From contig NC_081409.1 in NCBI RefSeq assembly GCF_030272615.1, positions 874,688,594-874,752,593 of the forward strand: 64,000 nucleotides of DNA, written 5' to 3'. The translations under genes were made by a program, and so were the position numbers. Source of the stretch: Cryptomeria japonica. Lineage: Eukaryota > Streptophyta > Pinopsida > Cupressales > Cupressaceae. This document shows, one piece after another, positions 1 to 11,165 of the stretch (positions within the stretch are counted from its first letter, which is position 1; every line of letters starts with the position of its first letter). The notes beneath the pieces were generated by a model. The model was not told where the DNA came from. It saw nothing but the letters and a program-made list of their open reading frames with translations, and made no database searches.

Positions 1-2
1 AA

Positions 3-155
3 AGAGAAAAGAAAGGCAAGTTCGAGCCTAATTGGCTTGGACCATATGTAATCACAACAAAATATGGATCAGGAGCTTATCAGTTGGCTACTCCTGAAGG
101 CATTCCTTTGGATGATCCAATGAATATCATGCACCTCAAAAGATTTTATGCTTAG
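3..155 (+). pseudogene. Tat Ty3/gypsy integrase C-terminus (element F, 5' side cut by window)
   Basis: An open frame enters from the left edge and ends at TAG 153-155, giving about 50 residues. It contains the GPY/F-type motif (FEPNWLGPYVI) and a tail ending LKRFYA. The same block ends the integrase of element B at 57415-57771 on the other strand (FEPNWLGPFVI, ending LNKFYT). This marks the 3' end of the pol gene of a forward Tat-lineage element. Its remaining 3' parts continue to about 12430, interrupted by element A. The catalytic core is outside the window, so I cannot say whether the full gene was intact. Confidence 0.85.
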
Positions 156-1143
156 TCCTTAGAAAGTCTTAAATTGTCAAAAAAATCAAGAAAAAAAAAA
201 AATGAGAAAAAGATCCTGAAAAAAAATGTCACTTTGGTGAAAGCCTGGCAAACAGGTGCCTTATGACACAAAAAAATTAAAAAATCAGAAAAAGAAAGAA
301 AAACAATTCGTCCATTAGTGAAAACCACTTGGTGGTGCTACCGACAAGTACCTTGGTGCAAACCTCTATGCAGGCGCCAAGGTAAATAACCGGATCCACT
401 GTCTATCCAAATGACACTGCAAATCATCCGCCATCTAGCCCACCCATGCGCAACATTCCTTCTTTTCCACCTCCCAATAAAACATGCGTTTGATGGTGAG
501 TCTTTGCCTGAGTTATGAACAAGGAATGTCCCATTAAAACTGAGCTTTTATGCCTCTGTGTAAGCTTCAAGAAGTCTTGAGAAACAATCCCAAATCCACT
601 AGTCACTCTCCAAAACCATTAAATCGCTTGCCTAATCCAAAAGCACACTTCCCTAGGGATGACTCCTTCCCTCGCCTGGAAACCTAGTCCTTCATCCTAG
701 TTCTACTCTTGGCAAGAGGTATCATTTGGTCGCAAGGAAGTGACTTGTTAGATTTTGTTAGATCTTTTCATATAGACTTGCATCTTTTGCCCTACGACTG
801 CCACTATTTATGATTGCCTGGGTTCTTCCATATCTAGGTACGTTATGATAGGTGCATACTGGGGCATATTTCATAGTATGGCATGTTTTGGATCCCTCTT
901 GTATAAACTGGTGACCTAGTACTAGTGTTTATCAACACTTACCTTCTCGTATACAAGAGGTATCAGTGTGTTTGAGGGTTTCCTTGCAAAAACCCACAAC
1001 TTTGTAGTAGTGTTTCTTAACACTTGCATTGTCTACAGAGTCAGTCCACGCCTTGGGTTTCTCATGGCATCCCAATTTCTATAATCAGAGGTGCAAGCCA
1101 CTCAGGGCAACATCAAACTAGGTTGACTCTCCACATTTGTCGT
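156..1143 (+). other. Non-coding post-integrase region of Tat element F (left part)
   Basis: No convincing gene is seen between the integrase stop and the insertion of element A. The stretch starts with A-rich sequence and then becomes mixed sequence with short ORFs lacking recognisable motifs. It should join 9746 onwards as the untranslated tail before the polypurine tract at 11152-11165. The last five bases (GTCGT) are the left target duplication of element A. Confidence 0.6.
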
Positions 1144-2847
1144 TGTGTGGGAGAAAAAGTGACACTAAGCAAACATGCCCTAATCTCACTTTCAACCACA
1201 CACTTGTGGAATATGAAAGAGCCTAGAGGTATCACACAATTGGCTACTTCTTTTTCGGTGGAAGAGAGAGCCACGGGCTACCTATTAGGATTTCTATTCC
1301 TTTGTTGTAATTGAAAGATGAAATGATGCAAGTTCAATCCCTAACCCCAAAGTGAAAGTATGAACTAATAACAAGATTACAGAATTGAACTTAAATGATG
1401 GAAAGCTGTAAATACAAGGATGAAATAAGAATGCAGGTGCGTACTCGGAGTTAAAATCTAACTGAAAATGTTTGGGACAGGGGCGCGGGCGCCACTGTCC
1501 TGATTCTGCCCCTAAAACTGCTCCGGAAACTGCTGTTTTTGCACTTTGGAAAAAGCTGTCAAAAATGCTGAAAATGCTGTCAGACCAGGGCGCCCAGCGC
1601 CCCTGTCCTAGGGACCAGGGCGCCCAGTAGGGACCAGGGCGCCCAGAAGGGACCAGGGCGCCCAGCGCCCCTGTCCTGGTAGGACCAGGGCACCCCACGC
1701 CCCTGTCCTGGTCTTTTTCTCTGAAATTTGGTGGGAAGGTTGGTCTCAGTCTGCTTCTCCCGGATCTACAACCTGCGGCGTCGTCCGAGTCCCGAAACCT
1801 GCACTTATATCTGAAAAGGTGTTTGGGTGGCTATATAGGGTTTTACCTTAGTCAAACCCCCGCTTCGGTGATTTCCACCTCCACGAATAGCCAAGTTGTA
1901 TTGTAAAATGTATTGTGTGTGCAGACCTAGTGTGTGTGCAAGGTCCTTAAATGCAAGAAAGCAAACTAGAGCAACCTAGAAAGTAAACCCTAATTGCTTG
2001 TAAATGATAATGTAAATGCTCTAAATCAAGATGAAAAGTGATCTAAAGCATGAATAAAGGATATATTGAAGCTTATGCAAAGACATGAAAACAACATGAA
2101 ATCATACCCAACCCTCAAGGGAGGAGTACAAGCCAATCTTCAGTCGGTAATTTCCTATTGTTCTTCAATGTCTTCCAAGCCCTAAGTGGATGAATGAATT
2201 TGATAAGTGCTTGATAGAGGAATGTTGAATGTTGTTGAAGTCTTCAAAGATCCGCTCTTTCGCTGCATAGAAAGTCCTTGAAAGCCAAAAATCCGATCCT
2301 TTCAAATGAGGAAAGAGAGCTCTTATGTATGAAACCCTAGGTCTTAATTTCAACTTTTGGCCGACCTAGAGATTGAATATCCCGCCAATTTCTTGGGGTT
2401 AAGCTTTATTTTATGATTGGATCGTGCTCCTAAAATTTCGAGAAAAATGTCCGGGACCATGTGCACCGAGCGCCACGGTCTCGACAACTTTTCACCAAAT
2501 TTTCAGGGCCATCGGATATGATGATTTTAGAGAGAATCCCGAAGTTACAGCTGATTTCGAGATGTTTTGACCCCCGAAACCAAGCCCCCAAGTTCGAAAT
2601 AGGGCCTAATTAGGGTTTTTGATTAAATGATGTATTGGAGGAACAAAATGAAAAGGGCACACTTTAATGAAAGGGCCCAACTTTATGATATGGGAGATGA
2701 TAAAATAGAACCTTAGACCTAATTAATTTGATTAATTAAGTGCTAAAGGGGAAATGCAATGCAAAATGCAAAATGCGCCAAGGCGGGTGCTAAACTAGGT
2801 GTGAAATTGTACCACCCTAGCAAGTGCATACAATTTACGATGCTACA
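1144..2847 (-). repeat. 3' LTR of element A
   Basis: 1704 bp, a near-identical direct copy of 8042-9745 with scattered substitutions. Read on the minus strand it starts TGTAGC and ends CCCACACA. It contains a GC-rich internal repeat block at 1480-1710. Identical length and high similarity to its partner suggest a fairly recent insertion. Confidence 0.92.
1480..1710. repeat. GC-rich short tandem repeats within the LTR of A
   Basis: Repeated units built on GACCAGGGCGCCCAG and CGCCCCTGTCCTGGT occur about five times in an otherwise AT-rich region. The same block recurs in the other LTR at 8380-8610, with extra substitutions (for example CAAGGCACCCAG). The CGCC/GGCG content stands out strongly from the neighbourhood. 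Short ORFs across it have Pro/Gly/Trp-rich translations and are probably not coding. Confidence 0.8.
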
Positions 2848-2862
2848 TTTAGCCCCCACTTT
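2848..2862 (-). other. Polypurine tract of element A
   Basis: On the minus strand the sequence AAAGTGGGGGCTAAA lies directly against the TG start of the 3' LTR, the position required for plus-strand priming. Confidence 0.7.
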
Positions 2863-4526
2863 AGCGGTCATATGAACACTACGTGCATATGCAAGCTAAA
2901 GTACAGAAAAGTAAACATTATTTGAAAAAGGATGTATCTATAAGTCTGTCGAATGAAGCCCCCAGCGGTATCTGCAGTACACAGTTAGGAACCGCACCCT
3001 ACAAAACACACATTAGATCACAAAATCACCTAATGCTTACTAAGGAAGGTGATGAAAATTCGAGGGTAGCTATATGCCCCCCCCTATTTCAGCTTGCTAA
3101 TTTTAGTGAGTTGAAACAGGGTATCATGTTTACCACTTCAAATTGTTAAAGAATATTGATGACAGATGCTCACAAGAAGATTTGATATGAGATCAAAATC
3201 TAATGGAGAATCATTTGGTAAGAAAGAGGACTAAATCTCAATTCCAACACAACAAAGAGTGTGACGATTTGAGAGTTCTCTAACACAAGATGAAGGATGT
3301 AAATGGAAACAAAATGCAAAGAGAAGAAAAGAAAGGAAAAAAGCATGAATACACACATTGGTGATCCATGAGAAGAATAGTGAGAGAGAAAACATGGACT
3401 TCTCGCCCCTAGATTTTGTCTAGGTGATCCATGGGAAAAAGGACATGGAAAACTAGCCCCTAGAGTCTGTCTAGGTGATCCATGTAAGGGAGGAGAGTGA
3501 GAAAGTCTAGCCTTATGCCGCTAGTTCCACTCAACCTCGTGCATGTGTGTGTAAGTGAGGTTAGAAGCATCTCATAGGAGTCTATGCCCGAGTATGCTAC
3601 AACCTGTATATGTATAGTACAAAAGCGTGACATCTCGCTCTAAGAGTCTGTGCCCTGGTTCCGAGAATAATCACCTTGCATAAAAAAATGGAGACATCTC
3701 GCTCTAAGAGTCTGTGCTCTGGTTTCGAGAATGACCCATTGCTCAAAAAGTGTAATGTTTATGTCATAAGCAAAGTAGAACAAGGATACCTACCTTGATC
3801 ACAAAAGAAGATACCCCAAAAATGCAACAATGTCATAGATCCAAGCAAGAGAGTTTTGCACTCTTTAAGCAAGGATAAGATAGTTGAAAAGGGATATCTT
3901 GTAGTATGTGTAAAGGAGATCCTTAGAGGAGAAGAGATCTTTGTACAAAAGACACCTATCCCCAAGAGGAATTGTGTTAGACAAATATAACATCTTCTAG
4001 AATAATACAAAAGAAGAGAATAAGAATGCAATACTTCCTTCTTTTGCGAGGTGAAAGTGATTCTTAATGAAGGATGATGCTCTTTTTAACCCAATTGGGA
4101 GAGTGAGTTCATTATAGATGTATTTTACCAAGTGCAAAAGAGGTTGTAGTCAAGGACTTACACCTCTTGTAAGAGAGAATCCTTGAACAAACAACAACAA
4201 ATGCATACAAGGAATAACATCAAGTAATAAAGTTCACACCATCCACAAAATAGGAAAAAGTGGATCCTTAGATAAAAATAAGGAAAGATCATTGCCTCAA
4301 TGAGAAGGACTTACACAATCTTCTAGGGAGAGATTTGGACATAAGCAAAATAAGAGATGTATGAAATCACTCTTGTCCCCATAGGAACAAGAAAATTAGG
4401 CTATTATGTTGCTTCAAAAAAAATATATGATTGCACTTGAAATTGTACCATCATGAATGAGAATGAGCCCCCAGTAAATGAGCTACCAATGTCACATAAT
4501 GATGAGCAACATAATAGCCATTAATG
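2863..4526 (-). other. 3' untranslated interior of element A, with local duplications
   Basis: No coding frame beyond small unsupported ORFs. A roughly 75-bp direct duplication is visible at about 3631-3735: the block CATCTCGCTCTAAGAGTCTG followed by a GGTT(C/T)CGAGAAT segment occurs twice. A weaker repeat around GGTGATCCATG recurs near 3350-3490. Confidence 0.55.
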
Positions 4527-7500
4527 TTATTTAAAGACATGATAGATTGAATGAGGAATTTGAATATGACATGCTAAATGCTCAACTATAAGTGAGATCA
4601 AAAACATGTATAAAATGATAAAAATTGAAGAAGAAAAGTCACAAAAAATCTTAGAAGAAAGATGGGTGTAATTTATTAGAGCCTTATCCCTAGAGGAAAG
4701 GACTTTATGATGAATAGGAGATAAAGATTCATAAGTGGATTTAGAAATTTGAGGGGAGTCATAAAGAGATTTATTCATCGCCAAGATTTCCTTATGAGGG
4801 GAATGAGAGTTGATAGAAGTAGAAGATGATTTAGTTGAAGTGAGATCATCATCACTACTAAATATAGCATTCACATTGAGAGATGGTCTTTTAGATGCTT
4901 TAGTGTGTTTGCAGGGATTATAGCCAAGTCCAAAGGCATAATTGTGAAAATTAGTCTCTAGAGGAACTTTTATCCCTTGTTCATGAGCACCACAACCATT
5001 TCCATGATACCCATGCTTAGCAAAAATGTGAAAACCACGACCATAACGATCAGCCATTTCAGGAAGAGAGGGTGGTTTTTCATAAGACAAAGAATCAAAC
5101 TCTTCATAATTAGAGGTGTGAGGAGAAGAAGTTTGAGAAGCGGCCACAACATTATTGCTCATAGGTTCAGGTAAGACTGATTGATCTCTAGTTTCTTCCT
5201 TCTTTTTAACTTTAAGCTCTCTAGGAGGAACCCTATATTCACCTACAAAGGTGGGATTAAAATCAAGAGATCCCCAATCGTCTTCTGCGAGAACCTTCTC
5301 AAGATCAAAAGCCTTTTCATGTGTAGACTCAAGTTGAGAAGGATCTTCTTCAGGAGCTTCAGGCTCATCCAAAGAATTTTGATTATTAGAGGGTGATGAT
5401 TCATCCATAGGTATCTTGTTTAACGAGTCATCACTAGAAGAGGAAGGCTAAGAAGAACTCCCTTTGGAAATAGATGTTTGCAAACAAGCCTGAAGATTAG
5501 TATCGCCTATCAAGGTATATGTCTTATTATTATAAATGAATTTAACTTGTCTATGCAATGTAGAGGGGACAGCTTGCATACTGTGAATCCAAGGTCTCCC
5601 TAATAACAAGTTGTATGATAGATTTCCCGACATAACATGGATAGGAGTAGGCAAAGTAATAGGTCCCACTGTGATGGGTAAGGTGATAATACCTAATGAA
5701 GACTTAGCCACATTATCAAAGCCTCGAATGGGACGAGAGTCAGGCTCAATAAGGGATGTATCCACATTCATCTTATGCAATAGATTAATGCTACATACAT
5801 TAAGGCTAGAGCCATTATCTACTAGTGTTCATCTTATAGCCGTGTCATTTATGATAACCACAATCATCAAGGGATCATATTGATGTTGAATTTCACTAGT
5901 AGGCAACTCATCTTGGGTAAACACAATTTGAGCTTTAGGATTCATCACAGAGTTAACTAAAGATGCTATATTACTAGATGTATTCGGTGGAGGAACATTC
6001 AAATCTTTCAAGGCATCTTGTAACATTCCATGATGAGCGGAAGAAGTTTGGATCAAATCCCAAAGGGATATCTTAGCAGGGGTAGCTTTAAGTTGTTCTA
6101 TGAGATCATATTCCTTACTGAGAACTTGTGAAATACGTGGAGCTTGCGGAAGAATAGGTTGGGAAGGAGGAAGCGAAGTGGGGATAACTGGAGGAGGATT
6201 AGGTTGCCTATTGTTTCTTGTGTTATAGGTATGGGCAACCGCATGATAACTCTCTCTAGTCATTTGCTTAGCATACTCATAAGGGCTCTTAGTAGAATAA
6301 CCTCCTTGCACAGTAATAATAGGTTTCTTAGGAGTGCAAAAAGAATCATTAGCATAACCACCTTGAACCACTAAGATAGGCTTATTTAAAGGTTGAGAAT
6401 TTTGAGAAGGACAAGCACCTTGGACAGCGAAGAGAGGTTTGTTAGGTGTTTCATTCACATGTATCAAATTGATTGAGGATGGTTTAGAGGAATGAAAAAA
6501 AGTGTTGGAAGAATTGTTGATAGTCTTCTCTTGCACTAAAATCTCATCATGGATTAAATCAATTTTAGGAGAGAGACAAGGGGTAGGCATTGATGTTCTA
6601 GTAGGCAGAGTAATACTAGGAAAGGTCATATCATCCTCTATCATCAAAGGATCTACATGGGGAAACTCTCTAGGAGAAGGATCAACATTACTCTCTAAAG
6701 TCTCACTTTTGAGAGAGAGATCTTTGAAAGAGATGTTAACCATCTTGCTTTGAACTAGGGTTTCCTTATGAGTAGAACCAAGTTGAGGAAAGGGAGAATA
6801 ATTGAGATTCAAGGAAGGGGAAAAACTATCAAGGGAGTTTCCAATCTTGATTTCATCCCCTTTGGCTAGGGGTAGAGAATAATCTATACCTTCTTCTAAT
6901 GGTTCATCCCAAATAGTGAGGTTGTTGAAAGGAATGTTTGAAGTATTGTCAATTTCGGGAGAGGAGATAACATTGTTTATTAATTCCTCATCCTTAGGAG
7001 GGAGAGCATCAATAGATGTGTTAAACTCATCCTCTTTCCTCAAAATATGTTCAATATGATCTTTAGGGGAGAGAGAATTAAGGAAAGTGCTTATTATTTC
7101 ATCTTCTTTCTCTAAGGGATGCTTATGGGTAAGACCAACTTTAGGAGAAGGGTAAGCATTTATCATTAATTCATCATCTCTAGTGGGAATTTTGTTGGAA
7201 AAGGGAATGCCATCACTAGGAAATGTAGGGATAATGTCATCTTCTTGCACAAAAGGATCGTCATGAAGGGAGTGTTTTTTAGGAGGAACATGAACATATT
7301 TCTCCAAAGATTTATGCTTAGGAAGGAGATCTTTGAAAGAAGTGTTCATAACCTCTTGTTGCACTAACATGCCCCGATAGGAAGGACCAACTTTAGGAGA
7401 AAATAAGTCAATGTCCATCAATACCTTTTCACTTAGAGAGGCATCATGGAGGGAAGGTGAAGTAACATTAAGAAAGGTGTTTATGATATCATTCTCTTCC

Positions 7501-7718
7501 TCTAGGATAGCTAAATAGGAAGGGCACATTTTAGGAGAATTGTCAAGATCACTCTTAAAGTCTTCATCCTTAGAGCATGGGAGAGTCTCAAAGGGATTGG
7601 TAGCAATTATTTTAGGCACTAAAATGTTGTTATAGATAGGGGGAGGTTCTTTAGGAGAAGGAAAAATTGAAACAAGGGAAGCTAACCCATTATCACATCT
7701 ATGAAATGAATGCATCAT
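4527..7718 (-). pseudogene. Protease plus G-patch-like polyprotein of element A (two in-frame stops)
   Basis: One reading frame runs from ATG 7718 to 4527, about 1,060 codons, broken only by TGA near 5826-5828 and TAG 5448-5450. Residues 1 to about 430 are disordered, with degenerate repeats around SPKxGP and three copies of a KPxxxVQGxY unit. Next come a conserved pre-protease stretch (KEYDLIEQLKATPAKISLWD) and an aspartic protease: active site LVDNGSSLNVC just past the TGA, then YNLLLGRPWIHSMQAVPST. After the TAG, residues near 4958-5060 read AKHGYHGNGCGAHEQGIKVP, a G-patch-like glycine pattern. Gag, RT and integrase are missing. The two stops separate upstream region, protease and tail, and could be decay or recoding. 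The protease and frame continuity are secure. The G-patch call is moderate. Confidence 0.8.
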
Positions 7719-8019
7719 GACAACAATTTTCGTTTTTCAAAATGTTTAATTTTAACCAATGCAAGAACTTACAATGTAGATTTAGAAAATGAAATTTATG
7801 ATTCAAATGAGCTCCTAAATCAGATTTAAAATTATTGATCCAAATTAAGCTATCCACAAGTTCAACTTTGAATTGAAAAATTAGGGTTTTAGCAAAAATT
7901 TCCCCTAAAATTTTTTTTGGAATCTTGCAAGAAATTGAGACTTGTAAATACAAATTTGAATTGGAAATAGCATAAACACTCAAATTTGAAAACATAAATC
8001 AGAATTAGAGAAGATTGGA
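7719..8019 (-). other. Leader of element A
   Basis: AT-rich sequence between the primer binding site and the first ATG of the protease ORF. A 98-codon ORF overlaps it but shows no recognisable domain. I treat it as untranslated. Confidence 0.5.
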
Positions 8020-8038
8020 GTTCACGTCGGGTTCACCA
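8020..8038 (-). other. Primer binding site of element A
   Basis: On the minus strand TGGTGAACCCGACGTGAAC begins three bases after the CA end of the 8042-9745 LTR. A TGG start at this spacing is what a site pairing with a tRNA 3' CCA end should show. I do not assign the tRNA species. Confidence 0.75.
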
Positions 8039-8041
8039 AAA

Positions 8042-9745
8042 TGTGTGGGAGAAAAAGTGACACTAAGCAAACATGCCCTAATCTCACTTTCAACCACACA
8101 CTTGTGGAATACGAAAGAGCCTAGAGGTATCACACAATTGGCTACTTCTTTTTTGGTGGAAGAGAGAGCCATGGGCTACCTATTAGGATTTCTATTCCTT
8201 TGTTGTAATTGAAAGATCAAATGATGCAAGTTCAATCCCTAACCCCAAAGTGAAAGTATGAACTAATAACAAGATTACAGAATTGAACTTAAATGATGGA
8301 AAGCTGTAAATACAAGGATGAAATAAGAATGCAGGTGCGTACCCAGAGTTAAAATCTGACTGAAAATGTTCGGGACAGGGGCGCGGGCGCCACTGTCCTG
8401 ATCCTGCCCCTAAAACTGCTCCGGAAACTGCTGTTTTTGCACTTTGGAAAAAGCTGTCAAAAATGCTGAAAATGCTATCGGACCAGGGCGCCCAGCGCCC
8501 CTGTCCCAGGGACCAGGGCGCCCAGTAGGGACCAAGGCACCCAGAAGGGACTAGGGCGCCTAGCGCCCCTGTCCTGGTAGGACCAGGGCACCCCACGCCC
8601 CTGTCCTGGTCTTTTTCTCTGAAATTTGGTGGGAAGGTCGGTCTCAGTCTGCTTCTCCCAGATCTGCAACCTGCGGCGTCGTCTGAGTCCCGAAACCTAC
8701 ACTTATATCTGAAAAGTTGTTTGGGCGGCTATATAGGGTTTTGCCTTAGTCAAACCCCCACTTCGGTGATTTCCACCTCCACGAATAGCCAAGTTGTATT
8801 GTAAAATGTATTGTGTGTGCAAACCTAGTGTGTGTGCAAGGTCCTTAAATGCAAGAAAGCAAACTAGAGCAACCTAGAAAGTAAACCCTAATTGCTTGTA
8901 AATGATAATGTAAATGCTCTAAATCAAGATGCAAAGTGATCTAAAGCATGAATAAAGGATATATTGAAGCTTATGCAAAGACATGAAAACAACATGAAAT
9001 CATACCCAACCCTCAAGGGAGGAGTACAAGCCAATCTTCAGTCGGTAATTTCCTATTGTTCTTCAATGTCTTCCAAGCCCTAAGTGGATGAATGAATATG
9101 ATAAGTGCTTGATAGAGGAATGTTGAATGTTGTTGAAGTCTTCAAAGATCTGCTCTTTCACTGCATAGAAAGTCCTTGAAAGCCAAAAATCCGATCCTTT
9201 CAAATGAGGAAAGAGAGCTCTTATGTATGAAACCCTAGGTCTTAATTTCGACTTTTGGCCGACCTAGACATTGAATATCCCACCAATTTCTTGGGGTTAA
9301 GCTTTATTTTATGATTGGATCGTGCTCCTAAAATTTTGGGAAAAATGTCCGGGACCATGTGCACCGAGCGCCACGGTCCCGACAACTTTTCACCAAATTT
9401 TCAGGGTCGTCGGATATGATGATTTTAGAGAGAGTCCCGAAGTTACAGCTGATTTCGAGATGTTTTGACCCCCGAAACCAAGCCCCCAAGTTCGAAATAG
9501 GGCCTAATTAGGGTTTTTGATTAAATGATGTATTGGAGGAACAAAATGAAAAGGGCACACTTTAATGAAAGGGCCCAACTTTATGATATGGGAGATGATA
9601 AAATAGAACCTTAGACCTAATTAATTTGATTAATTAATTGCTAAAGGGGAAATGCAATGCAAAATGCAAAATGCGCCAAGGCGGGTGCTAAACTAGGTGT
9701 GAAATTGTACCACCCTAGCAAGTGCGTACAATTTACGACGCTACA
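8042..9745 (-). repeat. 5' LTR of element A
   Basis: 1704-bp direct copy of 1144-2847. It is upstream in the element's own orientation, being followed on the minus strand by the PBS and the protease ORF. The GC-rich repeat block is at 8380-8610. Confidence 0.92.
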
Positions 9746-11151
9746 GTTGTACATAAAATCTCACCATCATTCCATCAAATCCTAAACTCAACAATCCCAT
9801 GGAGTTCTCAATTTCCCCCACTTCCCATTTATTCCATATTCTTCTATCTAAGATCATTGTTTTATTATTGGCATATTCCCTCTTTTTATTAATTCATTCA
9901 ATACATTTACCATATAAGATTGCATCACATAAATAAAAGATACACTCATCCATATAGCATTGCATTTAGACTACATCATAAATCATTCACACATGTGTAT
10001 TTATACATAAAACATAAAATCACTCATCCTGCATCCAAAAACTATGTCAGCAACACATCATAAACATACATACATAAGCATCCACTTTGCATCACAAAAT
10101 AGATCAGCATAGCACATCCATGATTGCATCCATATATGACATCATAAGAAAAACAAAAATAACCCATCACAATAAATGCTACACATCATCTGTCACCAAT
10201 CGAATCATGTATACATAAACATATAAAGAGGAAAATATGTCCGTCATGATACAATGACCCCTCATTGGGTCCATTGTGGCGTATATGGGCCCCCGTGAGG
10301 GCCCATCTTCCCCCGCGGTCTCGCCTCTCCTATTCTTCCTTCCAAATTCTTTGCGACTGCTTCATATTTCTTCCCCATTTATCCCTTCCACCCTGATTCT
10401 TCTTCCTCTCTTTTTTTCGAGAATTTTCATCCTTTTTTTTTGAAAAAATTCTCAAGGGGGCATTCACCTCCCATGATTTACGTTGGGGCATCCTTTTCTT
10501 CTTCTATCTTCTACACATCACCAAAATGTATTCACTTAAAAATAATTATCTTAGTTATTTTTATTCCTCACATAATTAATTCTAATTCTGATCATGTCTT
10601 ATACAAGATGAATCCTTCCTAAAACCAGACATTGTGATCAATCATGTCTTATACAGGATGTATCCTTCTTGAAACCAGACATTGTGATCTAATCATATCT
10701 TATACAGGATGAATCCTTCCTAAAACCAGACGTTGTGATCTGATCATGTCTTATACAGGATGAATCCTTCCTGAAACCAGACATTGTGATCTGATCATGT
10801 CTTATACAGGATGAATCCTTCCTGAAACCAGATGTTGTGATCTGATCATGTCTTATACAGGATGAATCCTTCTTGAAACTAGATGTTGTGATCTGATCAT
10901 GTCTTATACAGGATGTATCCTTCCTGAAACCAGACGTTGTGATCTGATCATGTCTTATACAGGAAGAATCCTTCCTGAAACTAGACGTTGTGATCAGATC
11001 ATGTCTTATATAGGATGTATCCTTCCTGAAACCAGATGCTTTGATCATGTCTTATACAGGATGACTCCTTGAAACCGGACTGAATCTAGACCTTATCAAT
11101 CGAATCAAACAAGATTATTCTTTGAATCAATGCGTCATCACACCTAGCTTC
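9746..11151 (+). other. Non-coding tail of Tat element F (right part)
   Basis: AT- and pyrimidine-rich sequence resuming after element A. It shows no coding frame of note. It contains an LTR-start-like sequence near 10526 (TGTATTCACTTAAAAATAATT) resembling the true LTR start at 11166, and then the 51-bp minisatellite. Confidence 0.55.
10577..11085. repeat. 51-bp minisatellite, about ten copies
   Basis: Unit core ATCATGTCTTATACAGGATG, then AATCCTTCCTGAAACCAGA and a GTTGTGATCT joint. About nine full copies and one partial occur at 51-bp spacing, with point differences. Because 51 is divisible by 3, the minus strand stays open for 119 codons with a 17-residue period (SGFRKDSSCIRHDQITT). It ends about 65 bp before the polypurine tract of element F. 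The reading frame is probably incidental. Confidence 0.9.
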
Positions 11152-11165
11152 AAAGAGAGGCAAAA
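11152..11165 (+). other. Polypurine tract of Tat element F
   Basis: AAAGAGAGGCAAAA lies directly against the LTR start TGTAGACACTT. Element B has AAAGAGGGGCAAAA before TGTATACACAT on the opposite strand. This supports the assignment of both elements to one lineage. Confidence 0.8.

Larger units (their letters stand above)
1144..9745 (-). mobile_element. Complete non-autonomous LTR retrotransposon A (protease/G-patch ORF only)
   Basis: Two near-identical 1704-bp direct repeats (1144-2847 and 8042-9745), each starting TG and ending CA, bound a 5.2-kb interior. Flanks GTCGT (1139-1143) and GTTGT (9746-9750) form a 5-bp target duplication with one C-to-T change at a CpG. On the minus strand a PBS-like 19-mer follows the 8042-9745 LTR, and a purine tract precedes the 1144-2847 LTR. 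The only long coding frame is 7718 to 4527. It resembles the region upstream of and including the Tat protease, followed by a G-patch-like segment. No RT, RNase H or integrase is present, so movement would need enzymes in trans. It is inserted in the tail of Tat element F. Confidence 0.9.

Noticed and set aside
1294-1698. 134-codon minus-strand ORF rich in Pro/Gly/Trp (and its copy at 8192-8596)
   Set aside because: It is produced by the GC-rich tandem repeats inside the LTR of element A. The two copies differ without any coding signature, and no domain is visible.
10689-11048. 119-codon minus-strand ORF as a repeat protein
   Set aside because: The frame is open because the minisatellite unit is 51 bp. 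It has no context as a gene, so I list it as a repeat and only raise translation as a question.
10577-11085. CRISPR array
   Set aside because: Units are contiguous 51-bp tandem repeats without unique spacers, in plant transposon DNA.
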